From Hyphococcus sp. (lineage in GTDB: Bacteria > Pseudomonadota > Alphaproteobacteria > Caulobacterales > Parvularculaceae): a DNA stretch of 64,000 nucleotides. A program made the translations under genes and the position numbers. Shown piece after piece: positions 1 through 7,516 of the stretch. The stretch's first letter is position 1, and every line of letters starts with the position of its first letter. The notes beneath the pieces are model-generated. The model was not told where the DNA came from. It saw only the letters and a list, made by a program, of their open reading frames with translations, and did no database searches. The stretch is taken from NCBI GenBank assembly GCA_028281665.1, contig JANQJK010000026.1, forward strand, positions 62,001 through 126,000, given 5' to 3'.

Positions 1-1
1 C

Positions 2-868
2 GAAGCACCCGCAGCCGAAGACGCTGTTGAGGAAGCGGTCGTTGACGCGGGCGAAGAAACCGAACCGGCACAGACAGCGCCGGATACAAGCGCGCTCGAC
101 GCCGTGGTTGCGGCGCTGCCGGAAGACGCGCAAGCACGCGTTCCCTACCGCAACCCTGTCGAGACGCTTTCGTTCTTTGGCGTGGAACCGGGGATGACCG
201 TGGTCGATACGCTGCCGGGCAATCCCTGGCACTCCGGCATCCTTATCGATTACCTTGGGCCGGACGGCAAAGTCGTCGGCGCAGACTACTCGCCCGAGAT
301 GTGGACGCATTTCGGCGATTTCGCACCGGAGCCCGGCGCAAAGGACAGCTGGCCCGCGGAGTGGATCGAAAAAGCTGAAGCCTGGCGCGACGCGGATACG
401 GACGCGTCGGTGGGCGCCGTCCAGTTCGGCCTCATTCCGGACGACATGGCCGGCGCCGTTGATGTCGTTTTACAGATTCGCACCATGCATCACTTTCACC
501 GTCTCGAAGATGAAGGCGGGTTTATGACCGAAGCCATCGCCGACATGATGACGCTGCTGAAGCCGGGCGGTCATGTCGGTGTCGTCCTGCATCGTGCGCC
601 GGAAGGCTCGTCCGACGAATGGGCCACAGGCGACAGCGGATATGTGAAGCAATCGGCAATGATCGCAGCCTTTGAGGCGGGCGGCTTTGAACTCGCCGGC
701 ACGAGCGAAATCAACGCAAATCCGAAAGATCAACCGACAGAAGAAGATTTTGTCTGGCGTCTGCCGCCGTCGCTGGCGACGAGCCGCGAGGACGAAGCGC
801 TGAAAGCCGAAATGGAAGCGATTGGCGAATCAGATCGCATGACGCTGCTATTCCGTAAACCGGCTTAG
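2..868 (+). CDS. Methyltransferase-like protein (COG4798 type), 5' end outside the window
   Basis: The frame is open from base 2, so the gene starts upstream of the window; the first in-frame start-like codon inside is GTG at 104. The first 33 visible codons are almost only Glu, Ala, Val, Asp, Pro and Thr, which looks like a flexible linker behind a signal peptide or lipobox that cannot be seen. The remaining roughly 250 residues resemble the COG4798 group of predicted SAM-dependent methyltransferases: a motif-I-like segment VEPGMTVVDTLPGNPWHSG, an acidic strand end VVGADYSP, and a late LLKPGGHVGVV strand typical of class I enzymes. The glycine-rich SAM loop is less canonical than in confirmed enzymes, so substrate and activity are unknown. 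A strong hairpin follows the stop codon. Confidence 0.7.
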   Translation, partial: EAPAAEDAVEEAVVDAGEETEPAQTAPDTSALDAVVAALPEDAQARVPYRNPVETLSFFGVEPGMTVVDTLPGNPWHSGILIDYLGPDGKVVGADYSPEMWTHFGDFAPEPGAKDSWPAEWIEKAEAWRDADTDASVGAVQFGLIPDDMAGAVDVVLQIRTMHHFHRLEDEGGFMTEAIADMMTLLKPGGHVGVVLHRAPEGSSDEWATGDSGYVKQSAMIAAFEAGGFELAGTSEINANPKDQPTEEDFVWRLPPSLATSREDEALKAEMEAIGESDRMTLLFRKPA

Positions 869-892
869 GTTCTATATAAGCGCAAGACTACG

Positions 893-922
893 AAAACCGG
901 GCCTCCGCGGGCCCGGTTTTTT
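893..922. terminator. Bidirectional intrinsic terminator
   Basis: A perfect 11-bp stem (893-903 with 910-920) closes a TCCGCG loop. It has an A-run on its left and a T-run (917-922) on its right, so it can end transcription from both strands. It lies between the convergent methyltransferase-like and MipA genes. Confidence 0.85.
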
Positions 923-937
923 CGTTTGGATCGCGTC

Positions 938-2002
938 CTACCGTGTGAACGTAAATTCACGCATCAGGTGAAAGCCCACAACCAGCTGATTGCGGTCGCC
1001 GAACTGGCTGATAATTGGCGTGTTGGCGAAATCATCGAAAATGTATCGATACTCGGCATAGGGATTGAGCGACCAGCGATCCGCAATATTGATATAGGCG
1101 GTGACGGACCCGCCGAAACTTTCAAAACCGGAGTCTGCGTCATAGGGGGCCAGAACTCCCATGGATCGCGCTGATTGTTCCGGCGTCACCGTGAAATATG
1201 CGTCTGCATATCTTTCGCCGACCCAGCGGACCTGACCTGCCGTTGCAAGCGAAAATGCGTCGGTTCGGAAGATCAGCGTCGTCAAAGTACCGTCAATAAC
1301 AGTGCCGCGATGGCCCGTTTTCAGGCCATGACGGACGCGCGCCTTCGCTGCGAAACGGTCGAGGAAGGTTGTCGAAACGAAGCCGCCGAATTCAAACGTC
1401 GTGCCGACATCGCCGAGCCCCCGTAGCGCCGCGTTGTCGTCCTGATCGCGCCGCCCCTTGATTTTCAGCGACGGGCCGATGCGAAACCGCGAAAAGCCGA
1501 ACAGCGCAATGTCGGCGCCGTCATCGTCGAGGAACAGGAAGTTGCGGACTTTGACATAGACCTGCGGGTCGGCGTCGAACTCGTAATCGTTTGAGCCGAA
1601 ATAGTCCGGCTTGTAGACCGGTCCGACCCCGAGGCTGAGATTGGTCTCATCAGGCACGAGGAAGTTCAGGGCGCTGAAAAAGCCCTGCCGTTCTTCGTCG
1701 TCGGGACTGACAATTCGGGTGCCGGTGACGTCGGCGTCTTCATACTCCGGTCCGAACAGCAGCGGGTCGAGACGCGGCTCGTCGATATACTGGCTGTCGC
1801 GCGCTTGCTCCTGGGAGATCTCGATCGCTTCCCTCTGCTGCTCGCGCTCTTTTTGAATTTTTTCCCGGCGCTCCTCTTCGGTCTCGCCGAACAGCATCGG
1901 GCTGAGATTGGGCTCGTCGATATTCTGCTGCGCCGTTGCCGGCGATCCGGCCGCCGCGGACAAAGCCAGAGCCAAAACGATGTAGGAAATCCCGCTACGC
2001 AT
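938..2002 (-). CDS. MipA/OmpV-family outer-membrane protein
   Basis: The C-terminal 250 residues match the MipA/OmpV pattern of an outer-membrane beta barrel: SLGVGPVYKPDYFGSNDYE opens the domain, followed by alternating amphipathic strands to the C-terminus. Members are scaffolds for murein synthesis or stress-related porin-like proteins. The start is ATG at 2000-2002, because it gives a clean signal peptide (hydrophobic core VLALALSAAAG, cleavage after ATA-Q) behind a GGGAG/AGGCGG ribosome site; the 35 residues upstream are probably untranslated. Between signal and barrel lies a charged region of about 75 residues with two copies of an IDEPxLxPxLFG motif (residues 28-39 and 73-84) separated by a Glu/Arg/Gln-rich, probably helical stretch. 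That N-terminal extension is unusual for the family. Confidence 0.8.
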   Translation of the reverse strand: MRSGISYIVLALALSAAAGSPATAQQNIDEPNLSPMLFGETEEERREKIQKEREQQREAIEISQEQARDSQYIDEPRLDPLLFGPEYEDADVTGTRIVSPDDEERQGFFSALNFLVPDETNLSLGVGPVYKPDYFGSNDYEFDADPQVYVKVRNFLFLDDDGADIALFGFSRFRIGPSLKIKGRRDQDDNAALRGLGDVGTTFEFGGFVSTTFLDRFAAKARVRHGLKTGHRGTVIDGTLTTLIFRTDAFSLATAGQVRWVGERYADAYFTVTPEQSARSMGVLAPYDADSGFESFGGSVTAYINIADRWSLNPYAEYRYIFDDFANTPIISQFGDRNQLVVGFHLMREFTFTR

Positions 2003-2156
2003 ACCGCCTGTTCTCCCGGTCCCCATATTCCCGTTATCCAATAGCGCGGCTGCGCCGATATCCGCCATTCTGGGAGATATCTTACGATTCGCGGGCTCTG
2101 AGGGCAATTTTGGATTTCGGGCGTTTTCGCCAGGTCGGGCGTGCGGGCTCCTTACT

Positions 2157-2273
2157 TCAGGTGGCGTCGTCGACGTCTTCGGCGATGCTTTCGATATCGC
2201 GGCCCACGCCTTTGACGGTCTCGCAGGAGGCGAGAAACAGGCCGAACGCTAGGAAAAGAGCGAGTATTTTCAT
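2157..2273 (-). CDS. Entericidin A/B-like small lipoprotein, 38 aa
   Basis: The minus strand encodes a 38-residue peptide starting MKILALFLAFGLFLASC. It has a lipobox LASC with the acylated Cys at 17, followed by ETVKGVGRDIESIAEDVDD. The pattern C-x-T-x-x-G-x-G-x-D-I is that of the entericidin EcnA/EcnB family, membrane lipoproteins first described as a toxin/antidote pair but often single in Alphaproteobacteria, where their function is unclear. The ATG at 2271-2273 sits behind a GAGGA ribosome site. It lies between the MipA gene and rpsU, all on the minus strand. No second entericidin copy is seen nearby. Confidence 0.85.
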   Translation of the reverse strand: MKILALFLAFGLFLASCETVKGVGRDIESIAEDVDDAT

Positions 2274-2363
2274 CACAGTCCTCGGCAACACCCCTTGTTG
2301 ACGGGACATCATGCGTCGCACCGCCGGCGAGGGGAAGGGGCGGTGCGGAAAAATTGCGGTTTG

Positions 2364-2573
2364 TTAAATCAGGCCTTCGCGCTGCTGGCGCTTGCGGATC
2401 AGCTTGCGGGCGCGGCGAACGGCTTCCGCTTTCTGGCGGGCGCGTTTTTCAGACGGCTTTTCGTAGAATTTCCGGCGCTTCATTTCCCGGAAGGTGCCCT
2501 CGCGCTGCATCTTTTTCTTAAGCGCTTTAAGGGCTTGCTCGACATTATTGTCGCGTACAAAAATCTGAACCAA
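2364..2573 (-). CDS. rpsU: 30S ribosomal protein S21
   Basis: S21 is a small basic protein of the 30S platform that helps pair mRNA with the 3' end of 16S rRNA. The protein reads [19 protein letters not shown] after the start and ends in a very basic Arg/Lys tail, giving 69 residues, normal for alphaproteobacterial S21. The start chosen is TTG at 2571-2573: homologues begin MVQIFV, and a strong AAGGAGG-type ribosome site lies about ten bases upstream. The ATG 19 codons further up would add residues that homologues lack and would place the ribosome site inside the gene. Confidence 0.95.
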   Translation of the reverse strand: MVQIFVRDNNVEQALKALKKKMQREGTFREMKRRKFYEKPSEKRARQKAEAVRRARKLIRKRQQREGLI

Positions 2574-2766
2574 GGTTTTTCCGCCTCCTTTAGAAACAAA
2601 AACGTCACGGAGGATGGAGCCGCGACGCATGCAAAACTATAAGCCAGCTCAACAGACCCCTCGCGTCATCCGAGGGCGTGAGACGATGGGGCCTATACCA
2701 GAGGCCTTGGGGCAAGTCTATATAGAGGCCGCGCAAGTTTGGCGTTCAGTGGAAATGGCGTAAAAC

Positions 2767-3441
2767 ATGGAAAATCCTGATAAAACCGGCGGAGACGACG
2801 GCTTCGAAGCGGCCCGCGCCGCGATGCTCGACCATTGCCTGACGCTTGCGCCCTTTGACGGCTGGACGAGCCGCATGCTGGCGAGCGCGATTCTCGCAGC
2901 AGATGTGGACGCAGGGACCGCAAAAGCGGTGTTCCCGGCCGGCGTGCGGGACGTTATCCGCTACTGGTCAGCCATTACCGACGAGAAAATGGCCGAGGCA
3001 ATGGCGGCGCCCGGATTCGCGGAACAACGCATTCGCGATAAGGTCGCCGGCGCGGTGCGCGCACGGTTCGATCTGCTGCGGGAAGATAAGGAGGCGCTGC
3101 GCCGCTCCGCCGCCGCGCTCGCGGCGCCGACCATGGGCCCGCTGGGTGCGAAACTGGTCTGGGTGACGGCCGACGCGATCTGGCGGGGCCTTGGCGACAA
3201 GTCGACCGATTTCAACTTCTACACCAAGCGCGCAATCCTCTCCGGCGTCATCACCTCCACCATGGCTCGCTGGCTCGCGGATAACAGCGAAGACGAAGCG
3301 GCGACGCACGCATTTCTCGATGCCCGTATCGAAAACGTCATGCAGTTCGAGAAGGTGAAATCGCAGGCGAAGAAACTCGGGCTCGATCCGTCCGCGCCCA
3401 TCGGCTGGCTCGCCCGGCTGCGCTACCCGGTGGAGCGGTGA
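2767..3441 (+). CDS. COQ9 family protein (ubiquinone biosynthesis)
   Basis: This 224-residue protein has the COQ9 C-terminal signature: WVTADAIWRGLGDKSTDFN near residues 132-150, followed by FYTKRAILSGVITST. In mitochondria and Alphaproteobacteria COQ9 is a TetR-like lipid-binding protein that presents quinone intermediates to the COQ7 hydroxylase. The N-terminal helices fit the degenerate TetR fold. It is a single gene facing the minus-strand TetR gene with a 30-bp gap. The upstream region contains a 14-mer, TATAGAGGCCGCGC (2721-2734), that recurs in front of eno. Confidence 0.9.
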   Translation: MENPDKTGGDDGFEAARAAMLDHCLTLAPFDGWTSRMLASAILAADVDAGTAKAVFPAGVRDVIRYWSAITDEKMAEAMAAPGFAEQRIRDKVAGAVRARFDLLREDKEALRRSAAALAAPTMGPLGAKLVWVTADAIWRGLGDKSTDFNFYTKRAILSGVITSTMARWLADNSEDEAATHAFLDARIENVMQFEKVKSQAKKLGLDPSAPIGWLARLRYPVER

Positions 3442-3471
3442 CGCGTGCTTGGCGGCAAGGGCGCGCTCGAA

Positions 3472-4038
3472 TTATCCGTCAAATGATGCGTTTATGAGGC
3501 TTTCTGCGGTCCTGCGGGCCATTTGCGCGACCTGATTTGAATCGTGAAGATGGGCGAGCACGATTGCGCCCTCCTTGACGATGAGGAGTTCGCCCGCAAG
3601 CGCCTCCGGTTCCTTCGCACCGGCCTTTTTCGCCCGCTCCGTGAAGTCCGCGAGGAGCAGCCGCTTGTGCTCGGCGGCGGTTGCGTGAATGGGGTGCGCG
3701 CGGTCCTGATATTCAGACGACGCCTTGATGAACATGCAGCTTTTGAACTCCGGTTCCTCAAACCACTCCGCCAGCGCGTCGAAGATGGCGATGAGTTGAT
3801 CCCTGGGGGCGGGCGCCAGGGCCTCAACCCTTCGCATCAACCAGTTGCGAAACTGCTCGTCGCGCAATCTGAGCGTCGCGAGAATGAGCTCTTCTTTCGT
3901 TCGGAAGTGTTTGTAGATCGCGGTTTTTGAAACGCCGGTCTCCTTGGCGAGCCGGTCCATTCCGATTGCGTGAAAACCGCCCCGGTAAAAGGCCTGCAAC
4001 GCCTTCTGGACCAGCTCATCTCGTTTTGAAGCGCTCAT
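3472..4038 (-). CDS. TetR/AcrR-family transcriptional regulator
   Basis: The N-terminus (residues 1-60) is a typical TetR DNA-binding domain: the helix-turn-helix spans about residues 26-45 (GMDRLAKETGVSKTAIYKHF) and is followed by TKEELILA. The C-terminal 120 residues form the variable ligand-sensing half. The length of 188 is normal. The gene is divergent from the isochorismatase-fold gene, and the 269-bp gap carries three related GATCGGT sites, one just upstream of this gene and two over the opposite promoter. I infer an autoregulated repressor of the three-gene cassette on the plus strand. The inducer is unknown. Confidence 0.9.
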   Translation of the reverse strand: MSASKRDELVQKALQAFYRGGFHAIGMDRLAKETGVSKTAIYKHFRTKEELILATLRLRDEQFRNWLMRRVEALAPAPRDQLIAIFDALAEWFEEPEFKSCMFIKASSEYQDRAHPIHATAAEHKRLLLADFTERAKKAGAKEPEALAGELLIVKEGAIVLAHLHDSNQVAQMARRTAESLINASFDG

Positions 4039-4063
4039 CTAAAATGCTTTCGCTATTACAATA

Positions 4064-4075
4064 ACAGATCGGTAC
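4064..4075. promoter_or_regulatory. Candidate TetR operator O1 (autoregulation)
   Basis: ACAGATCGGTAC lies 26 bp upstream of the TetR start codon. It shares ACAGATCGGT with the site over the divergent promoter. Its position would let the repressor limit its own transcription. This is an inference from repetition and position only. Confidence 0.5.
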
Positions 4076-4180
4076 ATATTGCCGGTTCAGCTTTGTGACA
4101 AGAGGGATCGTAAATATGCATGTAAAACAGCATATTGGCAAAGCGCCAATCGAAACCTCAGTTAAAAGCCTCTTCATAGG

Positions 4181-4209
4181 TTGACAGATCGGTTACCCTT
4201 AGATATGTA
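4181..4209 (+). promoter_or_regulatory. Sigma-70 type promoter of the isochorismatase/YHS/DUF1348 cassette
   Basis: A perfect -35 box TTGACA (4181-4186) is followed after 17 bp by TATGTA (4204-4209), a weak -10. Candidate operators overlap the -35/spacer and the start-site region. The predicted transcription start is about 4216-4220, giving a leader of roughly 90 nt. Confidence 0.6.
4184..4196. promoter_or_regulatory. Candidate TetR operator O2
   Basis: ACAGATCGGTTAC overlaps the -35 box and the start of the spacer of the plus-strand promoter. Ten of its bases are identical to O1. Binding here would block RNA polymerase. Confidence 0.5.
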
Positions 4210-4215
4210 ACATTT

Positions 4216-4225
4216 ACCGATCGGT
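4216..4225. promoter_or_regulatory. Candidate TetR operator O3 (perfect palindrome)
   Basis: ACCGATCGGT is a perfect 10-bp palindrome over the predicted transcription start. It contains the GATCGGT half found in O1 and O2 in both orientations, so it is the most symmetrical of the three sites and probably the strongest. Confidence 0.5.
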
Positions 4226-4307
4226 TAATGTGATCGTTCGGCTGTCCCGGCGGAGGCGCTTCCGCTCCTGACGAAAGAAACGACTCCAAACGAAAGGGGA
4301 TGGAGAG

Positions 4308-5171
4308 ATGGATAAGTCACTTCGACATTTTTATTTCCGCGGCGCCGATGCGACGGCGCTTCTGTTCAGCATATTGGCCAATCTGGCCCTCCTTGCCGCG
4401 ATCGTCGGACCGGCGGCGGCGTTCGTGTCGACGGCGCAGGCGGAAGACCAGCCCTCCCGGGCTGCGACGGCAAAGACGCCGCCGCTGAATGACGGGCTGC
4501 CCGAGCCTGGTTTTCAGATCACACCCGACAACACGGCGATCGTCGTCACCGATCCGCAAAACGACTTCCTGTCGCCGGACGGCGTCACCTGGGGCGTTGT
4601 CGGACAGAGCATCACGGAGAACGGCACGGTTCAGAATATCGGCGCGCTGTTTAAGACCGCGGAGGAAACCGGCATGCCGGTCTTCGTGTCGCCTCATTAC
4701 TATTTCGAGCACGATCACAAATGGCGGTTTGAAGGAACACTCGAAACGCTGATGCACAAGATCGGCATGTTCGACCGAAAGAACGCGCTGGATCTCAATG
4801 GCTTCGAAGGCTCCGGCGCCGACTGGCTGGAACAGTACAAGCCCCACATCGACAACGGCAAAACTGTCGTCACCAGCCCGCACAAAGTCTACGGACCCGA
4901 CAGCAACGACCTTGTCCTTCAGCTTCGCAAAGCCGGCGTCGACAAGGTTATCCTGGCGGGAATGTCCTCGAACCTCTGCACGGAATCGCACATGCGCGCC
5001 CTTATCGAGAACGGCTTCGAGGTTATGGTCGTCACCGATGCCACGGCGGGCGCCATCACCGAGCACTATGACGGATACGCAGCGTCTCTGACGAACTTCC
5101 GCATGATCGCAAGCGCGGTCGACAATACCGAAAACACGGTGACGGCGATCAAAGCCGCCTACCGACGCTGA
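4308..5171 (+). CDS. Exported isochorismatase-fold cysteine hydrolase
   Basis: The protein keeps the catalytic triad of the cysteine hydrolase (isochorismatase/nicotinamidase) superfamily: Asp82 in VVTDPQNDF, Lys193 in TSPHKVYG and Cys224 in MSSNLCTES. The usual members hydrolyse isochorismate, nicotinamide or similar small amides in the cytoplasm. Here there are about 45 extra N-terminal residues with a hydrophobic segment (19-40) ending in STAQAED, which suggests a signal peptide and a periplasmic location. The ATG at 4308 follows a good AAAGGGGA ribosome site. It is the first gene of a cassette with YHS and DUF1348 genes, apparently controlled by the divergent TetR. The true substrate cannot be read from the sequence. 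Confidence 0.88.
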   Translation: MDKSLRHFYFRGADATALLFSILANLALLAAIVGPAAAFVSTAQAEDQPSRAATAKTPPLNDGLPEPGFQITPDNTAIVVTDPQNDFLSPDGVTWGVVGQSITENGTVQNIGALFKTAEETGMPVFVSPHYYFEHDHKWRFEGTLETLMHKIGMFDRKNALDLNGFEGSGADWLEQYKPHIDNGKTVVTSPHKVYGPDSNDLVLQLRKAGVDKVILAGMSSNLCTESHMRALIENGFEVMVVTDATAGAITEHYDGYAASLTNFRMIASAVDNTENTVTAIKAAYRR

Positions 5172-5178
5172 CCCCCGC

Positions 5179-5257
5179 AGCCATCCCGCTTCCTCCCCCA
5201 GCGCAGGATGGCTGAGCGCGCCCGGCCGGCGCAGCCCCAACGGCTTCCCGGCCGGGC
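5179..5257 (+). other. Two intergenic hairpins between the hydrolase and YHS genes
   Basis: An 8-bp stem with a 19-nt loop (5179-5186 with 5206-5213) is followed by a perfect 10-bp GC-only stem (5220-5229 with 5248-5257). No T-run follows. They could shield the upstream mRNA end or attenuate read-through inside the cassette. The rest of the 216-bp gap shows nothing clear. Confidence 0.5.
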
Positions 5258-5387
5258 GTTCCCAAAACCGAATTCGCAGGCCGCCGGTATCGCTCCGTAG
5301 CCTGACGATAACCTTCCTCAGAAACGCCAGGCCGTTTCAGGGAAGTCCACTCCAACTCCGCCTGAATTCAGACAAAAGGAAAATATC

Positions 5388-5873
5388 ATGACCAACATTT
5401 TCAAAATCACCGCCGCCGCTGTCGCGCTTTCGTTTGCGGTCATTACGCCAAGCTTTGCCGAAGACGAATACAATGTCTCGACCGGCGTCACGACCGCAGG
5501 GGTTCCCCTCGGCGTTCACGGCGTCGATACGGTGGCCCTTTCAACGCTGAACGCTGTCGCCGAGGGCGACGCCGCACACACGGTCGTTGAAGACGGTGTC
5601 GCATACTATTTTGCATCCGCAGAATCCGCGCGTCGGTTCAAGGCGGCGCCGGAAAACTATTTGCCGCAATATGGCGGCTTCTGCGCCTACGCAGTTGCGC
5701 TCGGCAAGAAGTTCGACGGCGATCCGCATTACGCCGATATCGTCGACGGCAAGCTCTATCTCTTCGTGAACGCGGACATCTTCGCGAAGTACAAAAAAGA
5801 CTCAAAACGCATTCTCGCCAAGGCTGAAGAAACCTGGCCTTCGATCCGGCGCACGGCCGTTGAAGAGCTTTGA
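5388..5873 (+). CDS. Exported YHS-domain protein
   Basis: An N-terminal signal peptide (TAAAVALSFAVITPSFA, cleavage before EDE at about residue 25) precedes a YHS-like domain. The core is GVAYYFASAESARRFKAAP, then LPQYGGFCAYAVALGKKF around residues 70-110. YHS domains are small and probably metal- or haem-associated; many stand-alone exported members are unstudied. The ribosome site AAGGAAA precedes the ATG at the right distance. As the second gene of the TetR-linked cassette it probably acts in the periplasm with the hydrolase encoded upstream. Confidence 0.85.
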   Translation: MTNIFKITAAAVALSFAVITPSFAEDEYNVSTGVTTAGVPLGVHGVDTVALSTLNAVAEGDAAHTVVEDGVAYYFASAESARRFKAAPENYLPQYGGFCAYAVALGKKFDGDPHYADIVDGKLYLFVNADIFAKYKKDSKRILAKAEETWPSIRRTAVEEL

Positions 5874-5878
5874 TGCGC

Positions 5879-5910
5879 CGGGCGGCCGAACGACGCCGTT
5901 CGGCCGCCCG
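5879..5910 (+). other. Very stable intergenic hairpin
   Basis: A perfect 14-bp stem (5879-5892 with 5897-5910) with the 4-nt loop ACGC starts five bases after the YHS stop codon. No T-run follows, so it is more likely an mRNA-stabilising or partial termination structure than a classical terminator. It would lower expression of the downstream DUF1348 gene relative to YHS. Confidence 0.65.
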
Positions 5911-5944
5911 CTCTCAACATCGTCATTAATAGGAAAATTTCGCC

Positions 5945-6340
5945 ATGCGCCCCCCATTCATCGAACAAACCGCCCGCGCAAAAGTCCAAGCCGCGCAAGA
6001 CGCGTGGAATACGCGCAATCCCGAAAAAGTCAGTCTCGCCTATACGGAGGATTCCGAGTGGCGCAATCGCGACCTGTTCATAAACGGTCGTGAAGAGATC
6101 AGGGCTTTCCTTGCACAAAAATGGGCGACGGAACTCGACTACAAACTCAAAAAAGAGCTTTGGGCCTTCACGGAAAATCGCATCGCCGTCCGTTTTGAAT
6201 ACGAATGGCGCAATGAGGCCGGCCAGTGGTTTCGCAGCTATGGCAATGAAATGTGGGAATTCGACCGGGAAGGGCTGATGCGCAAACGCTATGCGAGCAT
6301 CAACGATACGCGGATCGGCGAACAGGACCGCCGGATATAA
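5945..6340 (+). CDS. DUF1348 / NTF2-like protein
   Basis: The 131-residue protein matches DUF1348 of the NTF2-like (SnoaL) fold: [19 protein letters not shown] at the start, then [20 protein letters not shown] and [18 protein letters not shown] at the end. These conserved stretches line the family's internal pocket, but no reaction is established. It has no signal peptide, so unlike the two genes before it, it is cytosolic. It is probably the last gene of the cassette and is followed 45 bp later by the convergent purK. Confidence 0.85.
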   Translation: MRPPFIEQTARAKVQAAQDAWNTRNPEKVSLAYTEDSEWRNRDLFINGREEIRAFLAQKWATELDYKLKKELWAFTENRIAVRFEYEWRNEAGQWFRSYGNEMWEFDREGLMRKRYASINDTRIGEQDRRI

Positions 6341-6385
6341 TCCCCCTCGGGCTGCGTCATGCTTATGGCTGGAGCGGGGCGCCCA

Positions 6386-7507
6386 TCAGGTCGTTGTCGA
6401 CAGCCGCGTCACATGCCCCATCTTGCGGCCCGGCCGGGCTTCGCCTTTTCCGTAAAGATGAAGGCAGGCATTCGGCTCACGGATGATCTCGCCCCATTTG
6501 CCCGCCTCGTCGCCAATGAGATTTTCCATCACCGCGTCCGAGTGGCGCAGCGGGTCGCCCAGCGGCCATCCGGCGACGGCGCGGATATGCTGCTCGAATT
6601 GCGATACGGCGCATGCATCGGCGGTGAGGTGTCCGGAGTTATGAACCCGCGGCGCGAACTCGTTGACGACAATACCGCCGTCCGGCAACACGAAAAACTC
6701 AACGCCGACGACGCCGACATATTCCAGCGCTTCGAGGATGGCGACGCTTGCCTGTTCGGCGGCGGCGCGCGTTTCGGGCGTGACCTGCGCCGGCGCGGTC
6801 GAAGTCTTTAAGATGCCGTGAGCGTGCACATTCTCGATAGGCTCGTAGAGCCGGATATCGCCATTCGCCGCGCGGGCGCCGATGATCGAGATTTCGCGCT
6901 CGAATGGCACGAAAGCCTCCAGGATGGACGGCGCCGCGCCAACTTCCTCCCAGGCGAAGGCGACCGCCTTTTCGAAGGACGCGTGCAGATCGATATCTTT
7001 GTCGGTGAGCCGGGTCTGGCCCTTGCCGTCATAGCCGAGGCGGCGGGTTTTCAGGATCGCGGGTCGGCCGACATTCCTTAATCCCTGTTCCAGATCGGCG
7101 ACGTTATCGACGCCGTGGAACTCGGCGGTAGCGACCCCAAGACTGCGGACGAACTCTTTTTCGACGAGGCGGTCCTGCGCTTTTTCGAGCGCCATGGCGC
7201 CGGGACGCACTGTTGCGCCGGCCGCTTTGAGCACGGCGACTGCACGAACGGGAACATTCTCGAATTCATAAGTAACGACGTCGACGGCCCCGGCGAAGTT
7301 TTTCAGCGCCGCCTCGTCGTCGTAATCCGCTTTTGTGAACCGCGTTGATTGCTGCGACGCCGGACAGTCTTCGTCGGGACACAGGATATGCGTTCGAAGG
7401 CCGAGGGACGCGGCTGCGAGGGACAACATCCGGCCAAGCTGGCCGCCGCCGAGAACGCCAACAGTGTCGCCGGGTTTTAGTATCGGGGAGGGCGCGGGCC
7501 GCGTCAT
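6386..7507 (-). CDS. purK: 5-(carboxyamino)imidazole ribonucleotide synthase
   Basis: PurK uses ATP and bicarbonate to carboxylate AIR to N5-CAIR in purine synthesis. The protein has the N-terminal GVLGGGQLGRMLSLAAASLG loop, the ATP-grasp core (ETRRLGYDGKGQ-type region, here KTRRLGYDGKGQ) and the C-terminal NEFAPRVHNSGHLT segment. At 373 residues it is of normal length. It follows purE by nine bases on the same strand, so the two are one operon, as in most Proteobacteria. Confidence 0.96.
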   Translation of the reverse strand: MTRPAPSPILKPGDTVGVLGGGQLGRMLSLAAASLGLRTHILCPDEDCPASQQSTRFTKADYDDEAALKNFAGAVDVVTYEFENVPVRAVAVLKAAGATVRPGAMALEKAQDRLVEKEFVRSLGVATAEFHGVDNVADLEQGLRNVGRPAILKTRRLGYDGKGQTRLTDKDIDLHASFEKAVAFAWEEVGAAPSILEAFVPFEREISIIGARAANGDIRLYEPIENVHAHGILKTSTAPAQVTPETRAAAEQASVAILEALEYVGVVGVEFFVLPDGGIVVNEFAPRVHNSGHLTADACAVSQFEQHIRAVAGWPLGDPLRHSDAVMENLIGDEAGKWGEIIREPNACLHLYGKGEARPGRKMGHVTRLSTTT

Positions 7508-7516
7508 TCGGGACGA

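Noticed and set aside
4317-5240. 307-codon minus-strand open frame
   Set aside because: It is antisense to the isochorismatase-fold gene with its complete catalytic triad.
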